Source: Apus apus
Lineage: Eukaryota > Chordata > Aves > Apodiformes > Apodidae
Assembly: GCF_020740795.1 (NCBI RefSeq)
Contig: NC_067285.1
Span: 110,695,652-110,759,651 of the forward strand
Direction: 5' to 3'
Length of the DNA stretch: 64,000 nucleotides
Made by a program: the position numbers and the translations under genes. Below are positions 12,562 through 24,277 of this stretch, in pieces (within the stretch, counting starts at the first letter, position 1; every line of letters starts with the position of its first letter). Below the pieces are notes generated by a model. It worked only from the letters and a program-made list of their open reading frames with translations, was not told where the DNA came from and did not search any database.

Positions 12562-13954
12562 TATCTATTTCAATTTCATATGTATGCAAATACTGGAAGT
12601 AATTCTTAATTTTTTTAAAGCTAAAGAAATTTTAGGAAATTAAACAAAAAAGTAGCATAAAGCAAACAACCATGGTCCAAAAACTTTTACATCCAGCTCA
12701 AATAGAAATAAAAAACACCTTAGATGTAATATTAAAATCTAAGGGTTTTGGTGCCACTCAGCTTCACAGAAATACTGCAAGACAGTAATATTTGGCCTCA
12801 AAACTCCAGTGATTTGTCAGAAAGAAAATAAATTATTTTTCAGTTCTGGATTCCAGAAGAGATGCAGACTTACGGACCATTATAAAACTAGTTTTGTAAC
12901 ACTTGCATCCTTGCTGTGCCAACAGGGAGGTGATAACTGGAAAGAACTTTCTTATCAAATACATAATCCTTTTCAAACTTAGTAGGTTTGTGTCCTGGCA
13001 AGACCTTCAACCAGTAGGAAACTGACCCAAGCCAGTTGTGTATTTTGTTAGAGTTTCATAGCAGTTAGTACCCGAGATTAAGCTTTATGCCTTCAAAAGC
13101 AATTAAGGGTTTCCTAATTTACTAAGTAACAGCAATCTGAATTCTGGGAAATAATGCACCAGAAGGGGCAGATTTCTTGAGCTGACTTCCAAAACCTCTG
13201 GAGGATGAGGAAAATAATGCACGTATGTCAAATCTTTTGCTGTGGGTGTTAAAGCTAAGGATGGATCAAGAGCATTTTCTTCGTTGTAACAAATGTTATA
13301 CCAATTCTATTTAGGGTAAAGGGCCTTTTGCTTGTGGAAGTATATGGAAAATAAAGTCTCTACGTAGTTTTTCCCTGAAGTAAGACATTTTAAGTATTTT
13401 CAACTTAAATATTTTTAATCTAAACAGATGTATGAAGTATGTACTTTATTTGTAAGCAAAAATATGCTCTACAACTATGCTTAACACAGGTTCCACTACT
13501 GAATGTTGCTATGTATATGGGACAAAAGTTGCAAAGAGGTTGCTGGTTCCTGCTGGTTCCCACTGCCTCAATCTTTGCATATATTCTGCATAAATATCCT
13601 CCTCATCACCAACAGTGATGTGCAGCAGGAATGTTCATTCAACAGACATTCTTATTGCAGAAGATTAAATTCTGCTACAAATCCCCTCTGAATTCTATAA
13701 AATTTGCATATCCTTCACTTTTCTTCTGTGTTTGTATAAAAAAAAATATATTATGGAGTTATTAGGGAAGTTTTGGGTTTTCTAAATTCTGAATATGGCC
13801 AGAACATTGTGGAAGGTGTCTTTGAAATGGACATTGCTGGAGATGCTGACCTTCTGCTGATTCTGAAGTCATAGTTAGCTGCAGAGTTGGTTGGATTTTT
13901 TTGTGCATATGTGCAAGGATCCAGAGTAGGTATTCCTGGAGGGAAAGAAAAGTT

Positions 13955-14018
13955 GTTGGTTGGGGTTTTTGTGGTGTGTGTTTTTGTTTGTTAGTTGGGC
14001 TGTTTGTTTTTTTTTCTC
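13955..14018 (+). repeat. T/G-rich (keto-skewed) tract
   Basis: About 60 bp dominated by GTTTG, GGGTTTT and TGTGTG units on the plus strand, ending in a T9 run. Same type as the tracts at 11.4 and 12.5 kb. Confidence 0.75.
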
Positions 14019-14516
14019 TGACCTGCAATAGCTTGCATGGCCTTGCTGTGGTGCTCTCACCTGCATAGACTGAAATTCAGCCCCACAGCAAGTCTCTAGT
14101 CAGATGTAGGTTGTTAACTGATGTCCTGTAGTGTGAACAGGGGAGGTGATTGGTATTGCAGAAGCCTGTGGGTTGGGGTTAATCAACTAAAAGATCTGCT
14201 CAGGTGGTTCAGAGGCCCTGTGCCTGCAGTCCATAAGATGGCCTATGTGAAGGGACAGGAGGAAGTCTGAGCTGATCTCATTCAGATCAGCCTTGTGCTG
14301 GTCCTGCAAGTACCTGCAAAACAGCAAATACAAAGATTAAACTTTGATTCCTTAACAGTGATTTAGATTCAAGCAGAACACTTGCTTTTAAGCCTTGTTG
14401 TGAACCAACAATCAGGATGGTATTTGTTGTTGTTGTTCCCCAGCTTGCTCTGTTCAGCCTCTTGCCTCTGTTGGAGTTGAGGAGCTGGGTAGTTCTGATT
14501 CATCTGTCACTTTGAC

Positions 14517-14572
14517 AGGGTTTGTTTTGTTTTGTTTTTTTATTGTGGGTTGTTTGGGTTTTTTTTTTTAAA
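14517..14572 (+). repeat. T/G-rich (keto-skewed) tract
   Basis: About 55 bp of GTTTT units and T7-T9 runs on the plus strand, almost devoid of C. Same type as the neighbouring T/G tracts. Confidence 0.75.
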
Positions 14573-15366
14573 GCTATAAATTTATTCCTTCAAAACTACT
14601 CCATTTCCTAAGCAGTCAAAATCTGCCATATATTTGGATATTCAAATCCCATTTCCAAAGCTAGTGTGTTATGGTTTGAGGCATTCTTTGCTCTCAGACA
14701 TGATATATTGTCAGCAGAGTTACTAAACTGACTAAAAGCTACAGCACAGTGGTATGACTAGAATGATTCTGTAGGCATGAAACTTAATAGAGTGCTACAT
14801 TAACATGAAGAGCAGTAGTTACCAGTTGGATGTTTGAGGTTCAGATTAAGCTACATGGTCAAGTTACTGTTTTAGGCTTTTATACAAGATAATGCAGTGT
14901 TGTTAAATTGCCTGTGTTCAAAATATGCACGTACATGGAGGGGCTCATAATTTGTCCTCTATACTTTTGACTGATAAAGGGAAAAAAAAATGGGCTGATT
15001 GTTTCAGTCAGGAAGCCTAAATAGAATAGGTTTTGTCCTTTAATGCAATATCCATTGAAATTAATGAAGAAATATTGTCTTTGAGTGAGTGAGGAACTAC
15101 TGATGTATAATTTTCCCTGTGAAAGCTCACCAGATTTAATACTGATGTGATATCTCCGTGTGTTACAGGCCAGATTTAGCAGAGGTAATTTGTAGTTCTG
15201 ACTGGTGGAAAGCAGTGGTTCATCTGTACCACAGTCTGTTTCTTAAGCAAGCATTGGTCATTACATTTCATCAAGGCTTTGTATTGTGTTTGTTTGTTTG
15301 TTTTCTAATATGTATAGATATATATTTTAATCCTGCAAAACTGTGTTTCTGTACAGATTTCACATT

Positions 15367-16001
15367 TCATAGAATCCTAGAATTTCTTGGGTTGGAAGGG
15401 ACCTCTAAAGGTCATCTAGTCCAACACCCCTACAATAAACAGGGACACCTCACACTAAATCAGGTTGCTCAGAGCCCCATCAAGCCTGACCTTGAGTGTC
15501 TCCAGGGATGGGGCCCCCACCACCTCTCTAGGCAGCCTGTTCCAGTGAGCCACTCCCCTCATATTAAAGAACTTTTTCCTAATGTGCAACCTTAATCTAC
15601 CCTTCTCTAGCTTAAAAACATCACCCCTTGTCCTATTGTTACATGCTCTGGTGAACAGCTCTTCTCCAGCCTTCCTATACCTTTCAGGTATTGGAAGGTT
15701 GCTATAAGGTCCCCCCCAGAGTCTTCTCTTCTTCAGGATGAACAACTCCAACTCTCTCAGCCTGTCTTCATAAGAGAGGTGCTCCAGCCCTCCAATCATT
15801 TTCGTTGCCCTCCCCTGGACCCTCTCCAACAGCTCCATGTCTCTCCTGTGCTGAGGGCTCCAGAGCTGTATGCAGTGCTCCAGGAGAGGTCTAACCAGAG
15901 GAGAGGAACAGAATCACCTCCCTAGCCCTGCTGGCCACACTTGTTTTGATGCAGCCCAGGATGTGGTTGGCCTTCTGGGCTCCAGTGCAACTGCACATTG
16001 G
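15367..16001 (-). mobile_element. CR1-family LINE, 3' portion
   Basis: Minus-strand CR1 copy of about 635 bp. On the minus strand it runs from inside ORF2 through the stop and 3' UTR to an 'attctaggattctatgaaa' terminus (plus-strand 15367-15385). It is 5'-truncated. It keeps an open ORF2 C-terminus of 127 codons (15455-15838), which makes it one of the least decayed copies in the window. Confidence 0.93.
15455..15838 (-). pseudogene. CR1 ORF2 C-terminal fragment, open 127 codons
   Basis: This frame matches the region of CR1 ORF2 downstream of the reverse transcriptase. It starts within a [23 protein letters not shown] segment (residues about 7-32). It continues through RTRGDVFKLEKGRLRLHIRKKFF (about 70-90) and [15 protein letters not shown] (about 99-113), and stops just before the 3' UTR. 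The first Met is simply the first ATG in a truncated frame, so this is not a true gene start. The piece lacks endonuclease and catalytic reverse transcriptase domains and cannot transpose. Its openness suggests a relatively recent insertion, or chance. Not a host gene. Confidence 0.88.
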
Positions 16002-19000
16002 TTTATTTGGTTGTTAGTAATATGCCTATAATACTAGAGTCATGAAGTCTAGAAATACTTTCCTTTCTAGTAAGGAGCATCTCAGCACTACATCTTTGTG
16101 AATGTTAGATTTATTTTTTTTTTTCCTGATAGGTGTTTCTGTTTTGTTTTTAATTTATTTCTCAGTACAAGATTCCATCTTGTTTGTACAGGGCTGAATG
16201 GAGGTGGGAGATGAGGAAGCAGCTTGGGCCAAGCAGTTACTAGAGCAGTTTTGCAAGAACAGGATGTACTTTTCCCTGACAATATTTCAGTCTTCCTTAT
16301 AGAAGTGACAAAGAAAAAAATGCGTATTCTTCACTAATTGTAGTATTGTTCCTTCATACTAAATTGTGACACTTGTAACCCTCAGGTTTATGGCTTTGGC
16401 TGTGGTAGGGGGACTGACTCATTGTCAAACATTATTAGACCATTTCACTGCTACTGGTTTAGGGTTTTTTTGCCTTTGGGGAAAACTGTCTTTCACCTTT
16501 TTAGATAGGTTATCAGGGCAGAAGACGTCTCTTTACTGTTTTATGTGTGCAGTTGTTACATCTAAAAGAATCAGGCTAAAATCTCAGATGAAATATTGGA
16601 TTCCTCCTAATCCCCTGGGTTCTTTTAGAAGGAACATGCTTTTCATGAATGCCTGGGATTTTTTTCAACATTCTTCATATTCTCCCCATCAGTTTTTGGT
16701 AGATATGGGTATAAAATCTTGTTCTGCATTATTATATGTTTAAATTCTTGGATGTTTGTTTATAGAAATCCTGAATGTACCATGCAACTTGTAATCAGAT
16801 CTTACACTGTTATTCCAGTCGGGTTTGTAAAATGTTATTTCTACTAAAATATGAATGCTCATCTCAGCAGCAATGCTGTTTTTCACAAAAAAGTATGGCA
16901 CACTCCATCACTGAGGTGTCTTGCTATGCTGATAGGCAGGTCTTGGTGAAAACCAGTTTGAAACTTAGCAACAGTGCAAGCTTTAGTTATTTTGCTGTTC
17001 AAAAACATGTACCTATCAGCGTGGGCACTCTTAGAAGCCTTCAGCTGTGCTGAGCTCTATTAAATGCTTTTTGACATAGTCTCATTTATTAACTTGGCTA
17101 TTTGTTGTCTCATCACCTAATCCTTGTTGCCTGGGAGTTTCATTCATCTGTTAGTTTACAGGGAGTCATAAACAGTACATTCCTCTTGGAACATGTGCTG
17201 TGTGGCCAGGACTCCTGACTGGTTCAGCAGGACCATCACCAGGTCTATAAGCAGTGAGTTTATTTAACTTGTGGATGAATACAAAAGTACTCAGACCTCC
17301 AGTTCTTCTGTGTACAGCATACAGTTAACTTACTCTGTTGCTCAGACGATGATGAGCAAACATTTACACTGATCTAGAGATGCAAGAACCATTTTTATGA
17401 AAGAGTGTTGCTGGAACACTGGAAATAATTTTGGCCAGCTTGAAATGCCAGTCCCAAGACGGCTGCAGTCCTGTACAGTGCAAACAAGTGGATCAAGGCC
17501 CATGCTGAGCTCTGGGAAGGAGGGACTGAAAAGCTGAAGTCATGACTTCAGCTTACCAGTGTGCTGTAATTATTTATTTTCTTAACAATAGCTCTGTCAT
17601 GGTTGATGGATTAGGATTGACAGGCTCTCAAACAATCTATATACATCCTTATGCCCTTATCACTAGACTATCTGAGCCTAGTCCATTAAGTAAACAGTGT
17701 CCATGTTCTCTCCTTCACTCCCTATTGTATCCATAAAAGCAGGTTGGGAGATTGCTTTGCTATGTCTAAGTGAATGGATTTGAGGAAACTGCTGAACTTG
17801 CAGGAAATCTTGGTGAGGCTGAGACATGGGGACTCAGAGCAGAAGTGACTCGACTGAAAATGGAACAGAAATAGAATAATTACTGACTTTTCTGTAGAAG
17901 GAGGAAAAAAAGAATGCTGCCCCTGCAGGCTGGTTATTTTTGTTTTGATTTTAAAAAAAAGTGCTGCAAGTGAGGGATAGTTGTGTGTATATGAACAGGC
18001 AGGATGTCAGTGACTGGCTCTAAAGAATGTAGTTTTCTTAGTGGGTTTTTAGCCCACATAATTTTTGTACCACATTATAGTCATGAAATGACAAAGACAG
18101 TCAAGGAATAGGCTTTTGCTAATGTAGGTATCAGCAAGGAGTTGATTCCTCTCTTTGTGCATTCTGTGAATGCACAGTTTCACAGTGCTGTCTGTATGTG
18201 TCTTCTGGATACATTACAGTTGTGATTTGGGGTGGTTTTGTTTTCTGTCTTTTTTTGGGGGGGAGGGGGTTGTTTGGGTTTTTTTTTCCTGTAAGGGCAT
18301 GAAAATATTTCATTGGAGCACATACGCTCTAGTAGCTACATAAAAGTCTGAGGAATGTTGTGATGAGAAAGATGGGAATACACCATGGAATATAACAGAC
18401 TTACAGTTTTGACCTTTGATTCATCTACATCTGTCTTCAGAGCCAAATCACTTCTTCCAGAGGCAAAGTGCTACCACTGACACTTTACAAGTGACAGGAA
18501 TGCATTCCTTGGGGCTGAAAGCTGTGTTATGGAGATTAAAAATGGAAATTATCCATATAAGCCTAGTGTCTCACATCATGTTTCTCTTCTTCCTCACCTC
18601 CTCCCCTTAAAAAGTCTTTATTTAAAGTAACTGCTGGCTTGATTTTGCTTTTTTTGGTGGTCAGATCTTTGGAACACAGCTCTGTTGTGTGGGTATTCAG
18701 CATCAGTGATGTGTCACTGGTATTGGTGTACAGCTGTGTGGGCTGTTCATTTGCAAGGGGTAGTGCATGTGAAGGCCACGAGCTGAGCTATGAAGGAGGG
18801 TCAAGCAGCATGCATAGCTCACTGAGAGGCAGCCCTGTGTTAGAGGGCTACAGAGTTTCCCAGTAGCTGGGGTAGTTGTGCTGCAGAAGGAATTTCATGT
18901 TGTGAATGGACTTGGAGTGTTGAAAGCTTGTCTGCATTCCCATTAGAAGTAATCTGCCAGCATAAAGTATTTAAGAGTTTTTTTCAGAGGGGATAAATAA

Positions 19001-19773
19001 ATTATTTTGGATTGATTGAAACATTATGGTAGGGATAGGAGGGGGGAATCTAAGTATCCCTGAACATTGCTATACTTAACTTTTATTCACCTGTCTCTGA
19101 AGTGACATTTACAATGAGTATAAATCCCTCCTCAGTTGTGTGGGAAATACATGGGTACTATAAATGAGCCTTAAACACCACAGCAAAATGAGTAGAAATG
19201 GAGATAGAGCAATATAATTTGTTGAGGGAGAGACAGAAGATAGTGTATTATATATTAAAAACATGATTAAGTATGAAATTGTACATGAAGTATATAGGTG
19301 TTCTAAAAAAAACAAACCAAAGAGACTTAGGAGCTTCCCAGAGTTGGGAATCTAAATGAGCCTGTTGGTTTCTAACTGGCATACCTCTTTAAGATGCCCA
19401 CGAGAGCAGAAAATATTAGTTGTCCTGCTGATGTCTTGAATACTAGTTGGCTAGTTAAATAGCTGACAGGGAGGTGGGAGACTAGCATGTTAGAAAATGC
19501 ATTGATTGGAATTACCCTCAGCACTGGACCACTGTGCAGCCAACAGTGCAAGGATCATGGTGCCATAAAAATAACAAAGTAGGATCATGTTCCTGTGGTA
19601 TAGGAGTTAAGCTGTTCACTTGTGAATGTGACAGTGTGCTGTCTAGCATCTGTTGCAGAGTAATCTAACATAACCCTTAAATGTCCTGGGGGAGGTAAAC
19701 CTGAGATTTGAAATGTGCTACATTTTTCTTCTAAGGAGAATGTCTAAACCAAAGACAAGTGCAGAACTGCTAA
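16002..19773. other. Unannotated DNA
   Basis: No gene or transposon recognised in about 3.8 kb. It contains a T/G-rich tract (18226-18290) and a perfect 9-bp inverted repeat with a 3-nt loop (18156-18176). The 125-codon frame at 16366-16743 has no recognisable family features. Confidence 0.55.
18226..18290 (+). repeat. T/G-rich (keto-skewed) tract
   Basis: About 65 bp of TTTTG, GGGGGG and GGGTTTT units on the plus strand, similar to the tracts at 11-14.6 kb. Confidence 0.75.
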
Positions 19774-19778
19774 GGTTT
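19774..19778. repeat. Target-site duplication, left copy (GGTTT)
   Basis: Five bases, GGTTT, immediately left of the LTR. They are repeated exactly at 20469-20473 on the other side. A 5-bp duplication fits several avian ERV groups, including ERVL-type integrases. Confidence 0.85.
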
Positions 19779-20468
19779 TGTCACCGTTTGACTCAGGTCT
19801 GACAACAAGGCTCTCAATCCCCTCCCCCTCCTGCCCAGGTAGGGAAGGAGAGAGAGAGAAAAAGAGAGAGATTTGGCTGGATTGAAAACTAAACTACACA
19901 GCTTGAATTAAACACTAATGATATAAGAAAATATATACAATTATATACAGATTTGTTCAGGTATGTGCAAGAGCCTCTCACCTCCCCCCACCCCCAGCAA
20001 CTCCCACCACACTCCCCTGAGCTGGAACAGTTCCGAGAAATCCCAGAGCTGCTGCTGGAAAAAGCACAGAGTTACGAGGGTCAGGAGAGGTCAAGCCTGC
20101 GGGTCCATGGTGCTGGATGGATGGAGTCCTCGCTGAATGCTGGCCATGGATGGGAGAGAAGGGAAGAAGAAGCAGGAAGGAAGTTGTCTTCTGTGATCTC
20201 TGAGCTTACGTAGATAAATGGAATGGAATATCTCTGGCCAGTTTTGCTGTCTGTCTAACTTGGCTTCCTATGGGGGGTCATAGATCTCCCCATAGGGTCT
20301 GAGCCAGCAGAGTAAAAGTGCAACCTTGAAGACTCAGTAGTTATAAAAACATTCCTCTGTCTTATCAGCTCTAGCTAGAGCACACTGTTGCTAGTTAAAA
20401 GAAAGCTTACTGAAGAAAAAAAAATCAGCAAAAAGAAAATTGGCTTCATCCTGGCTCAAACCAGGACA
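19779..20468 (-). mobile_element. Solo LTR of an avian endogenous retrovirus (690 bp)
   Basis: The element starts with TG and ends with CA on both strands (plus-strand TGTCACCG ... CCAGGACA) and is flanked by perfect GGTTT duplications. The minus strand reads as an LTR. It opens 'tgtcctggtttgagccagga', has 'ctggcca...gatattccattcca' in the U3 part, and then a GC-rich middle. A TA-rich stretch (plus-strand 19918-19950) and a CT-rich 3' part follow. No gag, pol or env sequence lies beside it, so the internal region was probably removed by LTR-LTR recombination. It carries a 9-bp inverted repeat (20267-20275 with 20288-20296). The short open frames inside are not genes. ERVL-type assignment is inferred from layout and duplication length. 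Confidence 0.88.
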
Positions 20469-20473
20469 GGTTT
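20469..20473. repeat. Target-site duplication, right copy (GGTTT)
   Basis: Exact match to 19774-19778. It defines the right edge of the solo LTR and shows that both ends are intact. Confidence 0.85.
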
Positions 20474-20499
20474 GTAAACACCTCTTGAGATAGTGTTCA

Positions 20500-20580
20500 G
20501 GCTGACACGGTCGTGAAAAATTTGCTCTAGGTGACCTTGCATTGGGCAGGAGGGTGGGACTACACAGAGTATCTCAAAGG
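20500..20580 (+). mobile_element. Possible old CR1 3' end remnant
   Basis: The string 'gctctaggtgaccttgcatt' followed by 'gggcaggagggtgggacta' resembles the 3' end of a CR1 subfamily ending 'ctctaggtgaacctgc...ggactagatgat'. It is short, without a clear tail, and could be coincidental. The solo LTR lies just upstream. Confidence 0.35.
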
Positions 20581-23500
20581 ATGGAAGCTCCACGAAGTCT
20601 CTGGGCAAACATGTTACAGTGTTCAGTCACCCATGCAGTAGAAAGTGGTTTGTTGTTCTTCCTCATGTCTGAACTCTCAACCAAGTCTTCCAGTGACACA
20701 TACGGAATCTCTGTTTTGCATTGACATTAAAAGCTAAAAATCTTCCTGGTGACAGTACTCAGAAATGCCTGTTCATTCCTCTTGTGAACCATATTATACA
20801 AGAGAGGAAGCAACCCTGTACCAACTATACTGTGAGTATCTCAGTAAGATTGTCTCCTCATTACAGTGACTAATGCAAACTGAGCAATTAGTCAAGATAT
20901 GAGTCAGGCCTTTCTCATTGCTAAATTAATCAATTGCTACATCTGGGCTGAACTTTTCAGCCAAAAATGCTAGGCAGAAAACTGCAAATTCAAATTGATG
21001 AAGAAATAACACATTTTCCATGTCAGTGCTGACAAGTAATTTCAATTAGAAAATATGACCTTAAGAAAACCTGAGATAAATGCAAGTATTTAATTTAATC
21101 TCATCTTGACTCCAAGTTTTTCAGCTTTATTAAGCTAACTTTGACTATATAAAGCATCTCTTGCTCTTCAAACTTCTAGTAAATTTTAGCACAATGGAAA
21201 AATAGGGTATTTTTGCAACATCATGAAGTATTTTTTTGCTTTCATTGTAAAAGACTGATCTCATTTGCCTTAAAGTCTTGTTACAATACTGATCAGTTTG
21301 AAGAATTGATTGATATTTTTGACCAACTGATCAGTGTCATTGGTCAGTATTGCAGCAATGTCTGTTCATCCACAGTCATGGAATTGAAGTCTGTTATGCT
21401 AGACTTGAAAAATGAAAGAACAGAGCCTGCTGCACCAAAGACAGTCTAACAGTGTTCTTGGTAGGATGATGGAAAGGTCTGTAATGACATTAAAAAAATA
21501 ATCTGGCTTCAATGAATTTTGCTGTCTAATGAATAATAATTTTAGATAGTAGGGGTATTAAGATGTTCTGTGCAAAAGTGATGTTGCTTATTTAATATTT
21601 TGCAGGCATTTGCTATGACTATGGCCAGAGCTAAAGATTAGGAAGTTGGGGCACTGAGCAGTAACTGCAGAGAGTAAATCGTGCCTTCAAAAATAGTGAT
21701 TGCCTTCTTGTGAATAAAAAATATGGAAGGAATGGGGCTAGGGTTTGGGATCATGGCTTGGAAGGCAAGTTGATTAAATTCAACTAAAGGGTTGCATTTG
21801 ATTATGTTTCTAGACTTTATTATTGCTTCCCCAAATGACTGTGTTCATTATGAGTGAGTAGCTGGTGCATAGCTGTAGCACCAGGGTTCTGTAAGGGATC
21901 TTAATTGAAATACCTCCTGATAAACCTCATTTGGATGTAGAGAACACAGAAATAAAGGAAGAGTCTGGTTCTCTGTTATGTAGAGGAAAATTATGGGAAA
22001 AACCCAGAAACACAAATGTGATGTGAATTTTGTGCCTGACTTCTTGATTCAAAAGACATTTTAGTTGCTGCTGCACATGACATGTCCTTCCTGTTCTGCA
22101 GTCCCACTGAGATCTGTATCTAAATCCATGCTTTCTAACATCCGTAGTAAGTGTTAAGAGTCATGGCAAAATTATTAGGACAGTTTAGGTACCAGGGGAT
22201 AAAATTACTGATTTTAGTCCTGGTACTGCTATGTTGTTCTCATTATAGTCTAACATACTCTCTTGCTGTAGCTCTTGTGATGTGTGATAAATTGTTTCTG
22301 CATCTAGACTGTTACCATCTCCCCAAGTAGCTGTAGAAAGCTATTGCTTGATTGTGACTGAAGCACAACTTCACATGTATTTTAACTGTATTGAGTGTCT
22401 GTATGTATGTAGGGTTAGCTGGTGAATTTCTGTTCATTAAACCATGGCCTTGATCCTTTATATGTGGAAACCCCACAACATTTAAATAACCAGGAAATTT
22501 CTCTGGAAAATGTCTGATAATGTGGCCAGAATGCAAGAACCCTTTATCAAACTGACAGCTTCCTATCCTGGTTCTTTTTGAAACTGTTTGCTGTGGTTTT
22601 GTGCCCATCTGTTGTCTGAGCTGTCATCCTTCTTCTGAGGTGATCTTGTTATCTCCACTGGTGACTGACTTGGCTTTCTTGCCAGTCCCAGTGTGCTTGC
22701 CTGAACAAAAAGCTCTGGGAGAGGGAAGAAGAGGGGTGGTGTGTGCACTGGAGCTGACTGAGACTTGTGGGATGCATCACTGGGCCTCTGAAGTACTCTC
22801 ACTGTCAGTCTGCCTTCTGGGATGCCCTCCCTTCTGAAGGAGTGTGCATGAAATAACAAAATCAAAATCAGCAGGACTGAGGTAGATAGGAAAATGTGCA
22901 GCTAACCTGGACTTGTCCATCTTCCTTGCAGTCATCTTCTGTGCATCTGTCCATGCAGTTCAGTCCTGGTTTAGCTGGTGGATTAGCCAGAAGCTGCAAT
23001 TACTAAAATACCTGAAAGAATTAAATTAGTTTACCCTGTCTAGACTACCTTAATTTCTTGATAAATTCTTGTGACCCACGTCTCACCCTTTCTTTGGCTC
23101 CTGGCTCATTGACCAAACACAGCATCTCTCTGCAGGCATGAAAGAAATATTACAATCCCTATATCTAACTGCAGCTTTCATTGCCCCAGTTATTTCTCCC
23201 GTGTTGGTTCCTGCAGGTATTTTTTAACAACCTTTACTCAAGTAGAAAACTTCTAACTGGATATTACCCAGGATTTTAAGTTCTGCCTGTGCAGATATCC
23301 TCTGCTTAGGATCCACTGTTAAGTGACCCCTAACATCTGATACAGTCATAGGCATTATGCTTTTTAATACACAAAACTCACAATTTGATAATAAAATCAG
23401 CAAGTCTCTTATAAATAACTGTTCCTGGGATGGCAGAGTATAAGCTGCTTTCATAAGAAGGCATAAGAAAAACTTGGGAAAGAGACTGTGAAAAATACCT

Positions 23501-24231
23501 GTTCACAAAGGGGGCTTCTGCTAAATCCCCATTAAAACTGGCTTAAGCCCAAAAGCATGTCAGTTTATAATCTTCTCAGAACTCCTGTCATCTCTTTTTA
23601 GTATTCGTAACTCTGGCCATTTAAATGAATAAGAGGAATATTCAATCGTTTTTTAATCCAGTTAAACCTAACAGTATCTTGTGGCAAGAGTTCCACAACT
23701 AAGCATTGTATTACAAACTATGCACTATTAATCAATTTGAAAATTGCCCATATGAGAGCTTAATGGTGGTTTTCTGTTTGGTTTTGCTTTGGTTTGGGTT
23801 TTTCCCCTGTTTTCAAAGGTTTTAGATTAAAGATGAACCTGGATGAAGCCTGACATCAGAAAAAAACCAAATAATTAGCAAGTTGAGTTCTGAACCAAGA
23901 ACTGGAACACTACTTTTTTTTTTTGCATAAACATTTGATATTTTAAGTCCCATTTAGCTCATTCAGCACAAAAAATATCTTCCAAAAAAGAAATGGGGAT
24001 GAGGAGGAATGCTAGAAGAGACTTAAAAAAATGGGTAAGAGGGGAAAAAAGTTAAAAGGCATCCACCCATTTGGTTGAACAGAAGCACAGTGTGAATTTT
24101 TTGGGTACGCTATAATACCATCCCTATTTGAAATGAAGTCATGACATAGTTACTGGGTGTTTGGATAAAGCCTAGTTTTTCATAAATTAGAAGATAATAG
24201 AAATTTTGAAGGTCTTTCCTGCTGCATAAGT

Positions 24232-24277
24232 AACAGTTACAGGTATAAATCATTAACAGTTATGGATGTAAATCATT
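24232..24277. repeat. 23-bp tandem duplication, two diverged copies
   Basis: Copies at 24232-24254 and 24255-24277 match at 19 of 23 positions, both starting AACAGTTA and ending AAATCATT. The divergence suggests an old local duplication. Confidence 0.75.

Larger units (their letters stand above)
11241..15366. other. Unannotated DNA with several T/G-rich tracts
   Basis: No gene recognised. The stretch is marked by four plus-strand T/G-rich tracts, listed separately, and is otherwise unremarkable AT-rich sequence. Open frames within the tracts give Phe/Val/Leu/Cys-rich peptides that are composition artefacts. Confidence 0.55.

Noticed and set aside
12397..12609. Open frame encoding a Phe/Cys/Trp-rich hydrophobic peptide
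   Set aside because: It translates the T/G-rich tract; low-complexity artefact.
15158..15595. 145-codon plus-strand open frame
   Set aside because: Its second half is antisense to the CR1 ORF2 fragment; the first half has no family features.
16366..16743. 125-codon plus-strand open frame
   Set aside because: No recognisable family, no exon signals, composition like the surrounding noncoding DNA.
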